Under the pieces are notes generated by a model. The model was not told the origin of the DNA, made no database searches, and saw nothing but the letters and a program-made list of their open reading frames with translations. Of a stretch of 64,000 bases of DNA, positions 52,509 through 61,654 are shown one piece after another. This DNA comes from Paenibacillus woosongensis (GTDB lineage Bacteria; Bacillota; Bacilli; Paenibacillales; Paenibacillaceae), in assembly GCF_009725165.1 (NCBI RefSeq), contig NZ_WNZW01000001.1, positions 1,240,001 to 1,304,000 of the forward strand, written 5' to 3'. The translations under genes and the position numbers were made by a program. Numbering within the stretch: the stretch's first letter is position 1; each line of letters opens with the position of its first letter.

Positions 52509-54116
52509 CTACTCATCCAGCTCGCGGTATGTGAAATAATCGAAATCGGCATGCAGCTGCCGGCCGCTCAAATCCTGGGCGCATATGCCGATAAAAGCTC
52601 CGGTAAAGCCCTGATCGAGGGCAATGCCATCCTTGACCAGCTCCGCATTCTCATCCGAGAGCTTGGTTGCATCCATTTCTCCGCCAATTGCGAGCCACTC
52701 TTCACCGTCGCGGGAATAATAGAAGCGCAGCGACTCGTAGCGAATGATTGCTTTCATATAGCAGCGCTCCCAGCCTTCGATGGAGACCGGCGCCTCCAGA
52801 GGTTCGTCGTAGACGCCACGGTCGCTCAACATGATGCCTAGGCATTTGCCCAATTGTTCATCGTGGCTGATCTGTAAGTAATAATAATTTTTTGTATTGT
52901 AGTAATAGATCAGACCGGCCATCTGCTGGTAGGTATCAGGTGCAAATTCAACGACGGTCTCCGCTTCCACGAGAAAAGACTGCTGCCGGCGCGCCACCAG
53001 ACTTTGGCGGTGATGCGAATACAACGACTCCCGGCCTCGCAGCCGCAAATAACCCGGACGCTCCTTCAGCGACGCCCATGCTTCGGCAAGCGGCTCGCGC
53101 AGTGTGCTGAAATGGCGGCTGATCTCTCCATCGTCGAAATGCTCAGTCTCCGGCTCTGGCGCAAAAGGATGCTCCGGCAGGCTCGGCCCCGCCACCTGAA
53201 CCTGCGGCTCATGATCGCCCGTCGTCAGGCGCAGCCAGCCGTCCTCCGACCATTCCACCTTCTGAATGGCCGTCTCGCGGCCGAGCGTGCAGCACATCGA
53301 TGGCCGCAGCGGACGTCCGCACAGATGCACGACGTACAGCTCGCCATGCTGCGTCTCCACCAGGCTTCCGTGACCTGCCCGCTGCAGCGCCGCTTCCGGG
53401 CGATCCGCCGAGGTCAGCAGCGGACCGTTCGGGTCGGCCTCGTAAGTGCCGAGCAGCGTAGCCGAACGCGCCATCGTGATGGCATGGCCGTACCGGGTTC
53501 CGCCTTCCGCTGTCATCAGATGATAATAGCCGTTGGCCTTATAAATATGCGAACCTTCCGTCAACCCCAGCGGTGTTCCCCGGAAAATATTGTGGATCGG
53601 CCCAACCAGCCGCTGCTCCTCTTCTGAATATTGCTGAATGACGATGCCGCCGAAGTGGTTTTTCCCTTTGCGGTGATCCCAGACCATGTTCAGCACCCAT
53701 TTTGTGCCGTCCTCTTCATGGTACATCGATGGGTCGAAGCCGCTGCTGTTCAGATAGACCGGCTCCGACCATGGACCGCGGATATCCTTCGCTGTAACCA
53801 GGTAGTTATGCGTATCCTTGAACGGCCCCATATGGCTTTTAACATCGGTATATATTAAATAATATGTTCCATCATGATAGCTTAGGCAAGGCGCCCAGAC
53901 TCCACCGGAGTCGGGATTCCCCATCATATCAAGCTGGCTCGTCCGGCTCAGCGGATGGCCGATGAGCTGCCAGTTTTTTAAATCTCGGGAATGATGGATC
54001 TGGACCCCCGGGAACCATTCAAACGTTGAAGTCGCGATATAGTAATCATCGCCCACCCGAATGATCGATGGATCCGGGTTAAATCCCCTCAAAATCGGAT
54101 TGATAATTTGAGACAC
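52509..54116 (-). CDS. Glycoside hydrolase family 43 (beta-xylosidase-like)
   Basis: 535 residues from the GTG at 54116 after GGAGG. The five-bladed propeller starts with GFNPDPSIIRVGDDYYIATS, which has the catalytic-base Asp. FDPSMYHEEDGTKWVLNM is the second Asp region and TEGSHIYKANGYYHLM the catalytic-acid Glu region. A C-terminal beta-sandwich (about 330-535) is typical of xylan 1,4-beta-xylosidases. No signal peptide is seen, so it works in the cytoplasm on imported oligosaccharides, fitting the ABC importer upstream. Confidence 0.9.
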   Translation of the reverse strand: MSQIINPILRGFNPDPSIIRVGDDYYIATSTFEWFPGVQIHHSRDLKNWQLIGHPLSRTSQLDMMGNPDSGGVWAPCLSYHDGTYYLIYTDVKSHMGPFKDTHNYLVTAKDIRGPWSEPVYLNSSGFDPSMYHEEDGTKWVLNMVWDHRKGKNHFGGIVIQQYSEEEQRLVGPIHNIFRGTPLGLTEGSHIYKANGYYHLMTAEGGTRYGHAITMARSATLLGTYEADPNGPLLTSADRPEAALQRAGHGSLVETQHGELYVVHLCGRPLRPSMCCTLGRETAIQKVEWSEDGWLRLTTGDHEPQVQVAGPSLPEHPFAPEPETEHFDDGEISRHFSTLREPLAEAWASLKERPGYLRLRGRESLYSHHRQSLVARRQQSFLVEAETVVEFAPDTYQQMAGLIYYYNTKNYYYLQISHDEQLGKCLGIMLSDRGVYDEPLEAPVSIEGWERCYMKAIIRYESLRFYYSRDGEEWLAIGGEMDATKLSDENAELVKDGIALDQGFTGAFIGICAQDLSGRQLHADFDYFTYRELDE

Positions 54117-54790
54117 CGCATTTTCCTCCACTTCGTCCTAGTTGTCTGCATTACTGCCGTTTCACTTATATAAGCAGTCACACCCTAAATTGCCATTCAT
54201 TAAAACTGCGCCGCACACTAAATGGAATTCATGTATCTAATTACACTCCAACCGAATGTTTCGAAAAATCAGATGGATTTCATGCACCTAAAATCAAGTA
54301 TCCAGCCCATAATGGCCATCTTGCTTCTTCTAATGACATGAAATACATTTAAATCTACTTTCCATTCCTTGCCGCAGAACTTAACTACCATAAATCCATT
54401 TATATAAGTTGAACCATGAAAATGAAAGTTGAACGACTGAACTGAAATGGATGTAGGGCAAGTTCCGTAAAATCCTTCCTGCGATCGCTGTTGTTCCCAG
54501 ATTTCTTTGGATGATTTAGGTTCATAATTGTCCATGTCTAAAGAGGTAGAAATCCGGGAATCGGTCACTAAGGCGACCACAAGCTTATGCTCTCTAAGCA
54601 GCTTTTGGCCAACCACAAGCCCATGCTCTCTAAGCAGCTTTAAGCCGACCATAAGCTTATTCACCCAAAGCAGATTTAAGCCAATCACAAGCAAAAGCAG
54701 CTTTCACCAGCAAGCTTACAGTTACTTCGGAATCACTTCTCTCCCTTGCCCGCATCCCATTTTGTAGTTCAACTTATATAATTCGCAGCC
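54117..54790. repeat. Intergenic stretch with 36-bp direct repeats
   Basis: Between the sugar-binding-protein gene and the GH43 gene. Three degenerate 36-bp units occupy 54577-54612, 54613-54648 and 54649-54684, sharing CACAAGC, CATGCTCTCTAAGCAGCTTT and AAGCC; a fourth partial unit follows. The rest (54120-54570) is AT-rich, with one doubtful ORF. I see no clear promoter. Confidence 0.7.
54269..54535 (-). CDS. Doubtful small ORF in the repeat region
   Basis: 88 residues (MDNYEPKSSKEIWEQQRSQE...) in the 674-base gap upstream of the GH43 gene. No ribosome binding site that I can see and no family. The upstream part of the same frame crosses the 36-bp repeats. Kept because it is a long frame in otherwise empty sequence. 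It could be a remnant. Confidence 0.25.
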   Translation of the reverse strand: MDNYEPKSSKEIWEQQRSQEGFYGTCPTSISVQSFNFHFHGSTYINGFMVVKFCGKEWKVDLNVFHVIRRSKMAIMGWILDFRCMKSI

Positions 54791-56044
54791 TTACTTAATC
54801 TTCGCCAATTCTTCCTTCACATCATTGCTGCTCTGGCCGACGATTGCCCCCATCAGATCGAGGAACTGGTCTGCCCGTCTCGCGTCAAGCGTCTGGTCGT
54901 AATATCCGAAGAAGCCTTCCAGATTGTCGCTGATCGACTTATCGTATTCATAAGCAAGCGGATGCATCTTGGAATCGTCGAGGCCAGGATTTTTCATCGG
55001 GCTGATGTTAGCGCCTTCGTAAATTTCCTTTCTCTGCTCTGGGCTGGACAGAAAACGAATCGCGCTATATGCCGCGTCCTGATCCGCCTTGGACGAGATC
55101 GCCATGCCTACGCCGAAGCCGCCTTGATACACATTGATGCTGCCTTGGCCGCCATCCACCGCAGGGAACGGCACGAAACCTACCTTCTCCGCAAACTCAT
55201 CGTTCAGAAAAGCTTCCATGGCCCATTCTCCCTGCAAATACATCGCCGCACGTTCGTTAACGAACAAAGACTCAGCCGCGGCATAATCCAATCCCAAGAA
55301 TCCGTTTACAAAACCCTTTCGATCAATCGCCAGCTCTCTCAGCATTTCTCCAGCCTGTACGAAGCTGTCCTGCGTGAAATCCGCCTCACCGTTCTTGGCC
55401 TTCTCGAACGGCTCCGTTCCACCGACCCGCTGAGCCAGATAAGAGAACCAGTGCAGCATCGGCCAGCGTTCCTTTCCGGCGATCGTAATCGGCGTAATAT
55501 CCTTCGCGTTCAGCTGATCCACCACACTTAAAAGTTCATCATAGGTTGCAGGCGGAGTCAAGCCATTCTCAGCAAAGATCTCTTTATTATACCAGAGCGA
55601 TACGCCGCTGAATAAGACAGGAATGGCATAGGTCTTATCTTCATAGGTGAACGTATCCAGTCCGCCCGGCAGCACGTTATCTTTTAACTCCGCGTCCTGG
55701 GCCAGCTTGTCCGTAATATCGCCCAGCATATTGGTGGACACCAGCGTATCGAACGTTTCCCCGCTCCAGTACGTAATAATATCCGGCAGCTGATTGCCCG
55801 CAATCGCCACCTTCATTTTCGTTTTCAAAGCCTCGTCCTCAAAAAACTCTGCCGTCAAATGGATATCCGGATGCGTATCATTGAATTCCTTGATCGATTT
55901 CTCGATCGTGTCCCGGCTGCGTGTCTCCATGCTCCACATCGTCAATTCCTTCACGCCTGCCTGTTTCTTGCTCTCCCCTTGGTTGGAGCATGCCGTAACG
56001 GTAAGCAACACGGCAAGCATCACTACTGCGAATACCTTCTTCAT
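54791..56044 (-). CDS. Sugar ABC importer, solute-binding lipoprotein
   Basis: 417 residues from the ATG at 56044 after GAGGGGG. Lipobox LTVTACSNQ with Cys 19. The family-1 binding-protein region TMWSMETRSRDTIEKSIKEF and the core ADQDAAYSAIRFLSSPEQRK are typical of sugar-binding proteins. It delivers oligosaccharides to the two permease subunits encoded just upstream. The sugar is not known. The GH43 neighbour suggests xylo- or arabino-oligosaccharides. Confidence 0.9.
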   Translation of the reverse strand: MKKVFAVVMLAVLLTVTACSNQGESKKQAGVKELTMWSMETRSRDTIEKSIKEFNDTHPDIHLTAEFFEDEALKTKMKVAIAGNQLPDIITYWSGETFDTLVSTNMLGDITDKLAQDAELKDNVLPGGLDTFTYEDKTYAIPVLFSGVSLWYNKEIFAENGLTPPATYDELLSVVDQLNAKDITPITIAGKERWPMLHWFSYLAQRVGGTEPFEKAKNGEADFTQDSFVQAGEMLRELAIDRKGFVNGFLGLDYAAAESLFVNERAAMYLQGEWAMEAFLNDEFAEKVGFVPFPAVDGGQGSINVYQGGFGVGMAISSKADQDAAYSAIRFLSSPEQRKEIYEGANISPMKNPGLDDSKMHPLAYEYDKSISDNLEGFFGYYDQTLDARRADQFLDLMGAIVGQSSNDVKEELAKIK

Positions 56045-56099
56045 TGGTGTTCCCCCTCGATTTGTCATGTTTATTATAAACCCCAGCCTGTCCCTGCAC

Positions 56100-56996
56100 C
56101 TAGCCCTTGACCGAGCCAGCCACAACCCCTTTGTGAACGTACTTTTGCAGGAACATGTACAGCATAAGGATCGGGGCTGTAGTTATAACTAATGCCGCGC
56201 TGATCAGTGAATAGTCTGCGCTGAAATTGCCTTTGAACATCATCAGTCCGATCGGCAGCGTTTTCAAAGATTCCTTGGAAATCATCACTAACGGAAAGAC
56301 GAAATCATTCATAATGTTGAAAAAAGAAACGATCGTCACCGTAGCCAGCACCGGCTTGGCCAGCGGAAAGTATACGCGGAAAAAGCTCTGGTATATGCCG
56401 CAGCCGTCCACGGTTGCCGCCTCCTCGATCTCCCTTGGTACCTCCCGGAAAAATCCATAGGACAGAAATACCGCCACCGGCAGGTTAAATGCGATGTATG
56501 GAAAAAACAACGCCCAAAACGTATCGTAAGTGCCGATCCGGTTCGAGATCATAAACAACGGAATCAGCGTGCTGTGCACCGGTATGAGCATACCTAAAAA
56601 GAACATTCCCAGCAGCAGGCCGGAGCCTTTGAAAGGACGGGCCGCAAAATAAAATCCGATCAAGGTCGCCACGATCAGCAGACCGATCACAGAGAACAGC
56701 GTAATGTACAAGCTGTTGAACAAATATCCGCCGATTCCTTCGCTCCAGGCTTTGGCGAAATTATCGAACCGCCACTCCGACGGCAATCCCCACGGATTCG
56801 CGAAATACTCCTTGTTGCTCTTAAAGGATGAGATGACCATCCAAACAAACGGATATCCCGTAAACACCAGGTGAGTCAGCAGGATAGCGTACAGCAGAAA
56901 TTTCACAGCGGTTTTCTGGCCAAAAAAGCGTCGTTCGCTGCTCACTCCCGTACTCTTCGGCTGTTGACGATGTGCTCCCGCATGTGCTCTAAGCAA
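56100..56996 (-). CDS. Sugar ABC permease subunit (MalG type)
   Basis: 298 residues from a TTG (56996) after AAAGGAGAGGG. Six membrane helices. The cytoplasmic EAA loop is EIEEAATVDGCGIYQSFFRV, the docking site for the ATPase. The N-terminal extension is basic. It lies between the SBP gene and the MalF-type gene in the same direction, forming one operon. Confidence 0.9.
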   Translation of the reverse strand: MLRAHAGAHRQQPKSTGVSSERRFFGQKTAVKFLLYAILLTHLVFTGYPFVWMVISSFKSNKEYFANPWGLPSEWRFDNFAKAWSEGIGGYLFNSLYITLFSVIGLLIVATLIGFYFAARPFKGSGLLLGMFFLGMLIPVHSTLIPLFMISNRIGTYDTFWALFFPYIAFNLPVAVFLSYGFFREVPREIEEAATVDGCGIYQSFFRVYFPLAKPVLATVTIVSFFNIMNDFVFPLVMISKESLKTLPIGLMMFKGNFSADYSLISAALVITTAPILMLYMFLQKYVHKGVVAGSVKG

Positions 56997-57082
56997 GATG
57001 ACCCTCTCCTTTCTTTAGGATGATGAAATTCATTCATAAGCATCTTCAGCCAGCGTTTTAGCTTCCTCCGCCTATGTTCTTC

Positions 57083-57970
57083 TTATTGAAATTTAGCGCT
57101 GCCCTTGTTTAGCAACTTAAAAATGATCAGCGCCAGGAACAACCCGAACAGCAGCAGGAAGGTCGATATGGCGCTTCCATACCCGTAATCCATCAGCTTG
57201 AAGGCGTTCTTCATCATGTAGCTGGCAATGACCTCGCTGGAGTTGTTAGGTCCGCCGCCCGTCATAATATAGATGAGGTCAAAATACTTCAGCGAGTTGA
57301 TGACACAGTTCAGCACCGTGAACGTAATCGTCCCCCAAATGAGCGGAATCTGAATGTTGAACACGATTCTCCACTCACTGGCCCCTTCAACCCGAGCGGC
57401 CTCAAGCACTTCGTCGGATATGTTCTGCAGCGCCGCGAAATATACGACAACATAGAAGCCGATAAACTGCCAGGCGACGACCGCAATAACCGAAGCCAGC
57501 GCCGTCCCCGTCTCCCCAAGCCAGGCATGGGTCCAGCTCTGCAGGCCAAGCTTGATCAGCAGGTTATTCAGCAGACCGAAGTTTGGATCATAGATCTGCG
57601 CCCACAGGATGCCCAGCACCGCGGTCGACAGCATCACGGGCGTAAAATAGATCGTTTTCATAAAATTGGAGCCTCTCAGCTTGTAGCCGAGCAGAATCGC
57701 CAGAAACAGCCCGACAGGCAGTTGGATCAGCAATGCCCCCAACGTGAGGAACAGCGAATTTTTTAACGAAATCCATAGCACCGGGTCCTGGAACAACCGC
57801 GTATAATTGTCCATTCCGGTAAAAATCATGGCCGAAATCGCATCCCATTGAAACAAGCTGTAATACATGCTCATCCCGATAGGAATAATGATAACCGCAG
57901 CAAAAATCAATAGCGCAGGCCCCATAAAAAAGGCTCCGCTCGTCAGCCGCTTCAAGCCCGTCTCTCTCAT
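57083..57970 (-). CDS. Sugar ABC permease subunit (MalF type)
   Basis: 295 residues from the ATG at 57970 (AAGGGGAGAGC). Six membrane helices. The EAA loop reads EVLEAARVEGASEWRIVFNI. Standard carbohydrate ABC membrane subunit. It is the first gene of the operon. No ATP-binding gene is present in the locus, so a shared ATPase of MsmX type, encoded elsewhere, probably drives it. Confidence 0.9.
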   Translation of the reverse strand: MRETGLKRLTSGAFFMGPALLIFAAVIIIPIGMSMYYSLFQWDAISAMIFTGMDNYTRLFQDPVLWISLKNSLFLTLGALLIQLPVGLFLAILLGYKLRGSNFMKTIYFTPVMLSTAVLGILWAQIYDPNFGLLNNLLIKLGLQSWTHAWLGETGTALASVIAVVAWQFIGFYVVVYFAALQNISDEVLEAARVEGASEWRIVFNIQIPLIWGTITFTVLNCVINSLKYFDLIYIMTGGGPNNSSEVIASYMMKNAFKLMDYGYGSAISTFLLLFGLFLALIIFKLLNKGSAKFQ

Positions 57971-58815
57971 TACAGCTCTCCCCTTTCTCATCGCAATTGT
58001 CCTGCTTGCTTTCAAGAACCGTTCCCACTAGATCACTGCGAAGGATTCATCGCATCTGTCGTGTACAACTACTGCCCGGCTCCGCTCGTGAACCGCATCG
58101 CCCGACGCTTCACCATGCATGAGGCTGCTGGCTGCAAAATTTTCGCGCGCTACGACCCTCCAGCTGGCGGTGTTGCAATGCATTGCTTTAAAGCCCTCCG
58201 CCCAGCGGTGGCGTTGCGCTGCATGCCAAACCTGGGGAACTCCCAGCGCGGCATTGAGCTAAATAGCCTTTCGAACCCTGGGAACCTCCAGAGCACGGTG
58301 CTTGGCATCTGAACAACAGCGGTTACAGAGTTAAAGCACTATACACACGCATTCTGTATACGCTTACAAGAACAATTGTAGCAATAGTTCCATCGTTTGT
58401 TATGGCACGACGATTAGTTAAAATAGGACATCGATTGGGTTCTTCTCTCGTTCAGCTTGTAGATTGATGCGCTGTTATGGAGCGTTCCGTTGAGTGCAGC
58501 CGCATGAATAGGAACAAGTACAGGGTAAGTAAGTTTAGTGCGAAATAGGGGCGACGGCGAGTGTAGGGGGGATGTGTAGTAATGGAGAATCATGTTGAGG
58601 CGAGACCTTATGGACACCATAGACGCTATCTGTGACAAAACTGCTCATTACCGTACCTAACGGATAACGGACACAGAAGACCCTATTCGCTAAAAATCAC
58701 CGGCTAAAGCAACCTTTTTAGCTAAATAAGGCCTCTCAGGTCCGTTAGCCTGGGTTTGTACTCAATTTTGCGACAATAGCGGCTCCTCGGTCCGTTAGTA
58801 ACTTGCTGACAACAC
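57971..58815. other. Intergenic region upstream of the sugar ABC operon
   Basis: About 845 bases without a supported gene. It contains a cre-like site at 58355-58368. A GC-rich stretch (58060-58310) has short near-repeats such as CCAGC.GCGG and AACC.GGGAAC. Open frames in it lack ribosome binding sites, so I list none. The promoter of the sugar operon should lie here but I cannot place it with confidence. Confidence 0.5.
58355..58368. promoter_or_regulatory. cre-like site (CcpA) upstream of the sugar ABC operon
   Basis: TGTATACGCTTACA matches the cre consensus TGWAANCGNTNWCA at 13 of 14 positions, the fifth being T. It lies about 385 bases upstream of the MalF-type start. Catabolite control of a xylan-type locus is expected. 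Distance is greater than usual. Confidence 0.45.
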
Positions 58816-58897
58816 AAAAAAGCAGCCCATCCAGCTCAATGAACTGTAACCTATTTCATAAATCCGGTCACAGTTCACTTTGGCCGCTGTAGGCTGC
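58816..58897 (-). terminator. Nested-hairpin terminator after the NUDIX gene
   Basis: On the minus strand an outer GCAGCC/GGCTGC stem encloses a second stem of GGTCACAGTTCA-type arms (12 bp with one mismatch, TGAACTGTAACC at 58840-58851). It is followed by TTTTTTG. The whole is about 75 bases long and could fold as a branched structure. Confidence 0.7.
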
Positions 58898-58950
58898 CTT
58901 CAATTTGCAACTTTTTTAGATCAACAGGCTGCTGAGTGCCGCAGTTCATT

Positions 58951-59580
58951 CTAATCGACAATTGTTGGTTTATCCGGGTTTCTCAGAAATTGGAACATCA
59001 TCTTGATCTGCTCCTCTGTGTTTCTTTGGAGGGATAGCTTCGGAAGCTGAGTTTCCTCAAAAAAGGCAACGCCGCTCGTTTCAAGCCCCTCTGCAGCTTC
59101 ACCGCCAATAATTTCGCATTGAATAAAAAACTTATAGACGTGATACGGCTCTGGAGGGTGACCATGGAATTTTTTATCCAGAACAGCGAGCAATCGAACC
59201 GGTACCGCTTCGTAGCCGGACTCCTCCTTGATTTCCTTCACCGCCACTTCGGTAGGAGACAGCCCGATATCTCCCCATCCTCCAGGCAATGCCCAATCAC
59301 CGTCAAGCTTCTCCTGTACGAGCAGTATTTTGTTATCCTTGAACACAACGCCGCGAATATCCACCTTAGGCGTAGCATACCCCCGCTCATTAGCGAACGA
59401 CAGCTCAATAATCTCCCGGTCCACCGTAGTATAACTATTCATAATATCGATGCTGAGTTCCCGGAGTGCTTCATAACGTTCCGCATCGTAGACATCCTTC
59501 GTATAGGCAAGCCCGGTTTGAGCAAGCGCCTGAATTTGCTTCGCCCATTCCAGCCATTTTGGATCCATGCCCATCTGCAC
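58951..59580 (-). CDS. NUDIX hydrolase with an N-terminal helical domain
   Basis: 209 residues from GTG (59580) or the ATG six bases on, both after GGAGG. A helical N-terminal part (1-60) of the kind seen in ADP-ribose or nucleoside-diphosphate-X NUDIX enzymes precedes a Nudix box: GGWGDIGLSPTEVAVKEIKE with EESGYEAV (about 100-126), where the glutamates bind metal. It hydrolyses a nucleoside diphosphate linked to another group. The exact substrate is not evident. Confidence 0.88.
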   Translation of the reverse strand: MQMGMDPKWLEWAKQIQALAQTGLAYTKDVYDAERYEALRELSIDIMNSYTTVDREIIELSFANERGYATPKVDIRGVVFKDNKILLVQEKLDGDWALPGGWGDIGLSPTEVAVKEIKEESGYEAVPVRLLAVLDKKFHGHPPEPYHVYKFFIQCEIIGGEAAEGLETSGVAFFEETQLPKLSLQRNTEEQIKMMFQFLRNPDKPTIVD

Positions 59581-59683
59581 CCGACCTCCGTTCTACAACC
59601 AGATTATTCCGCTGATCCAAACTCACCAGCTCAAGCTCCAACTCCAATTGAAGCTAAAATCAAAGCCAAGCTCCAACTCAAGC

Positions 59684-60958
59684 TCAAATCAACAAATTGA
59701 ACAAATTCAGATCTCGGTTCAGCTCCGTATAGGCAATCCCCTTTGCTTTCATACGGCCGATCAAGGCTGCATAATCCGCCGGGTCGCTCAGTTCGATGCC
59801 CACTAATGCTGGCCCGTTCTCCTTATTATGCTTCTTCGTATATTCGAACCGGGTAATGTCATCGTTTGGCCCCAGCACGTCCTGCAGGAATTCACGCAGC
59901 GCTCCGGCACGCTGAGGGAAGTTCACCATGAAATAATGCTTCAATCCTTCATAAATAAGCGAGCGCTCCTTCATTTCCTGCATGCGGTCGATATCATTAT
60001 TGCCGCCGCTGATGACACAGACAACCGTTTTACCGCAGATTTCGTCCTTATACATATCCAGCGCGGACACCGACAGCGCTCCGGCAGGCTCCACTACGAT
60101 CGCACTATCATTGTATAAATCGAGAATCGTTGTGCAGGCTTTGCCTTCCGGCACCTTCACGATATCGTCCAGCAGCTCGGCGCAAATGTGATAGTTCAAA
60201 TCACCAACCCGCTTCACGGCCGCACCGTCTACGAACTTATCGATCGTCTCCAGCGTCACCACTTGCTCCTGCTTGAATGACTCGCTCATGGAGGCAGCCC
60301 CCAGCGGCTCAACCCCGATTAATTTCGTCTCCGGACTCATCGCCTTGATATACGAGCCGACCCCCGAAGCCAATCCGCCGCCGCCAATCGTTACGAACAC
60401 ATAGTCCGCCGGCGTATCCAGGTTCTCCAGAATCTCCATGCCGATCGTTCCGTTGCCCGCCACAATCTTCGCATCGTCGAACGGATGAATGAACGTCATG
60501 CCGCGGTCCCGGCACGCCTTCATCGCTTCCTCATAAGCGTCGTCATACGTATCTCCAGTTAAAATAACTTCCACATGCGAGCCGCCAAACCGTTTAACCT
60601 GCTTCACCTTCTGATTTGGCGTCGTGCTCGGCATATAGATAGCGCCTGGAATTCCCAGTGCATTGCAGGAGAAGGCTACACCTTGCGCATGGTTGCCTGC
60701 GCTTGAACAAACAATGCCCTTCTCCAGCTCCTCCGGACTTAGACTGCGAATTTTATTGTAGGCTCCGCGAATTTTGAAAGAACGGACGACCTGAAGATCC
60801 TCCCGCTTCAAAAACACCCGGCAGCCGTATTTCGCCGACAATGTCGCATCCAGCTGCAGCGGTGTGCGCACAACAACTTCCTTAAGCACATGATGGGCCC
60901 GAACGATCTCTTCCATGCCTACCGTACGTTGTTCTGTTTCTTGTTCCGTTTGATTCAT
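59684..60958 (-). CDS. ilvA: Threonine ammonia-lyase, biosynthetic
   Basis: 424 residues. PLP-binding Lys 62 is in RSFKIRGAYNKI. SSAGNHAQGVAFSCNALGIP and the tetraglycine-type loop TIGGGGLASGVGSYIKAM are the cofactor-phosphate motifs. One C-terminal ACT-like regulatory domain (about 330-424) makes it the shorter Bacillus-type form. It makes 2-oxobutanoate from threonine, the first step of isoleucine synthesis, and is usually inhibited by isoleucine. Flanked by a low-complexity CAAGCTC-rich stretch (59625-59700). Confidence 0.93.
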   Translation of the reverse strand: MNQTEQETEQRTVGMEEIVRAHHVLKEVVVRTPLQLDATLSAKYGCRVFLKREDLQVVRSFKIRGAYNKIRSLSPEELEKGIVCSSAGNHAQGVAFSCNALGIPGAIYMPSTTPNQKVKQVKRFGGSHVEVILTGDTYDDAYEEAMKACRDRGMTFIHPFDDAKIVAGNGTIGMEILENLDTPADYVFVTIGGGGLASGVGSYIKAMSPETKLIGVEPLGAASMSESFKQEQVVTLETIDKFVDGAAVKRVGDLNYHICAELLDDIVKVPEGKACTTILDLYNDSAIVVEPAGALSVSALDMYKDEICGKTVVCVISGGNNDIDRMQEMKERSLIYEGLKHYFMVNFPQRAGALREFLQDVLGPNDDITRFEYTKKHNKENGPALVGIELSDPADYAALIGRMKAKGIAYTELNRDLNLFNLLI

Positions 60959-61042
60959 TCTTTTCTCCCCGCTTCTTTATAAACAAAATTAGTAATTCTC
61001 TATATAAAAATATAATGTAGTCCTGATGGCTCCCTTATCATT

Positions 61043-61654
61043 TTATAGCGCAAATGCCTGTCTGAACCAGGCAGCCGCCGCGTCAATTTCCGTTCCGGTC
61101 AAGCTGTGTCCCGCATTTTCCCAGTGCACCGTCAGCTTGGCGCCCGCTCCTTCCAGCAGGCTGCTCAGCTCCTCTGTCTCGGCCGGGGAACACATCCGGT
61201 CATTTCGCCCCGCTCCAATGAAGACGGGAACGTCCTTCAAATCCGGAAGCACTACGCTCCGCAGCGGAACCATCGGGTGATGCAGCACAGCCCCGCTAAG
61301 GGCATCATTATAATGAAACAGCAGACTCGCCGCGATATTAGCCCCATTCGAATATCCTACAGCAACATAATTGCGCCGATCAAGCCCATACTTCACGGCC
61401 GACTCATCGAGAAAATCATACAGCTCGCGAGTCCGCAGCGCCAAATCCTCCTCATCAAACACGCCTTCGGCTAACCGGCGGAAAAAACGGGGCATCCCGT
61501 TCTCAAGCACATTCCCGCGAATACCGAGAACCGAAGAATCTGGCGACAGAGCGGCGGCAAGCGGCAGCAAATCGCTCTCCGTTCCTCCCGTGCCATGCAG
61601 GAGTACCAGCACCGGCGCCGACCTATTCTTGCCTTCGTGAAATAAATGCCTCAT
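61043..61654 (-). CDS. mhqD: MhqD-like alpha/beta hydrolase
   Basis: 203 residues. Oxyanion region LLHGTGGTESDLLPLA, nucleophile elbow VGYSNGANIAASL (Ser 102), acid Asp in GRNDRMCSP and His in ENAGHSLT. It belongs to the phospholipase/carboxylesterase subgroup called MhqD in Bacillus, part of the quinone/diamide response. It overlaps the mhqO stop by four bases, so the two are coupled. Confidence 0.85.
   Translation of the reverse strand: MRHLFHEGKNRSAPVLVLLHGTGGTESDLLPLAAALSPDSSVLGIRGNVLENGMPRFFRRLAEGVFDEEDLALRTRELYDFLDESAVKYGLDRRNYVAVGYSNGANIAASLLFHYNDALSGAVLHHPMVPLRSVVLPDLKDVPVFIGAGRNDRMCSPAETEELSSLLEGAGAKLTVHWENAGHSLTGTEIDAAAAWFRQAFAL

Noticed and set aside
54577-54684. 36-bp repeats as a CRISPR array
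   Set aside because: Units are contiguous with no unique spacers, diverge within the unit, and there is no cas gene.
58061-58312. Open frame in the intergenic region upstream of the sugar operon
   Set aside because: No ribosome binding site, no family resemblance, and the frame coincides with short GC-rich near-repeats.
58414-58638. Open frame of 74 residues on the minus strand
   Set aside because: No ribosome binding site and low-complexity Ser/Pro/Leu composition. Treated as chance.
59625-59700. CAAGCTC-rich stretch between ilvA and the NUDIX gene as a regulatory array
   Set aside because: The repeats are irregular, with no palindromes, and overlap the end of ilvA. No evidence for a function.
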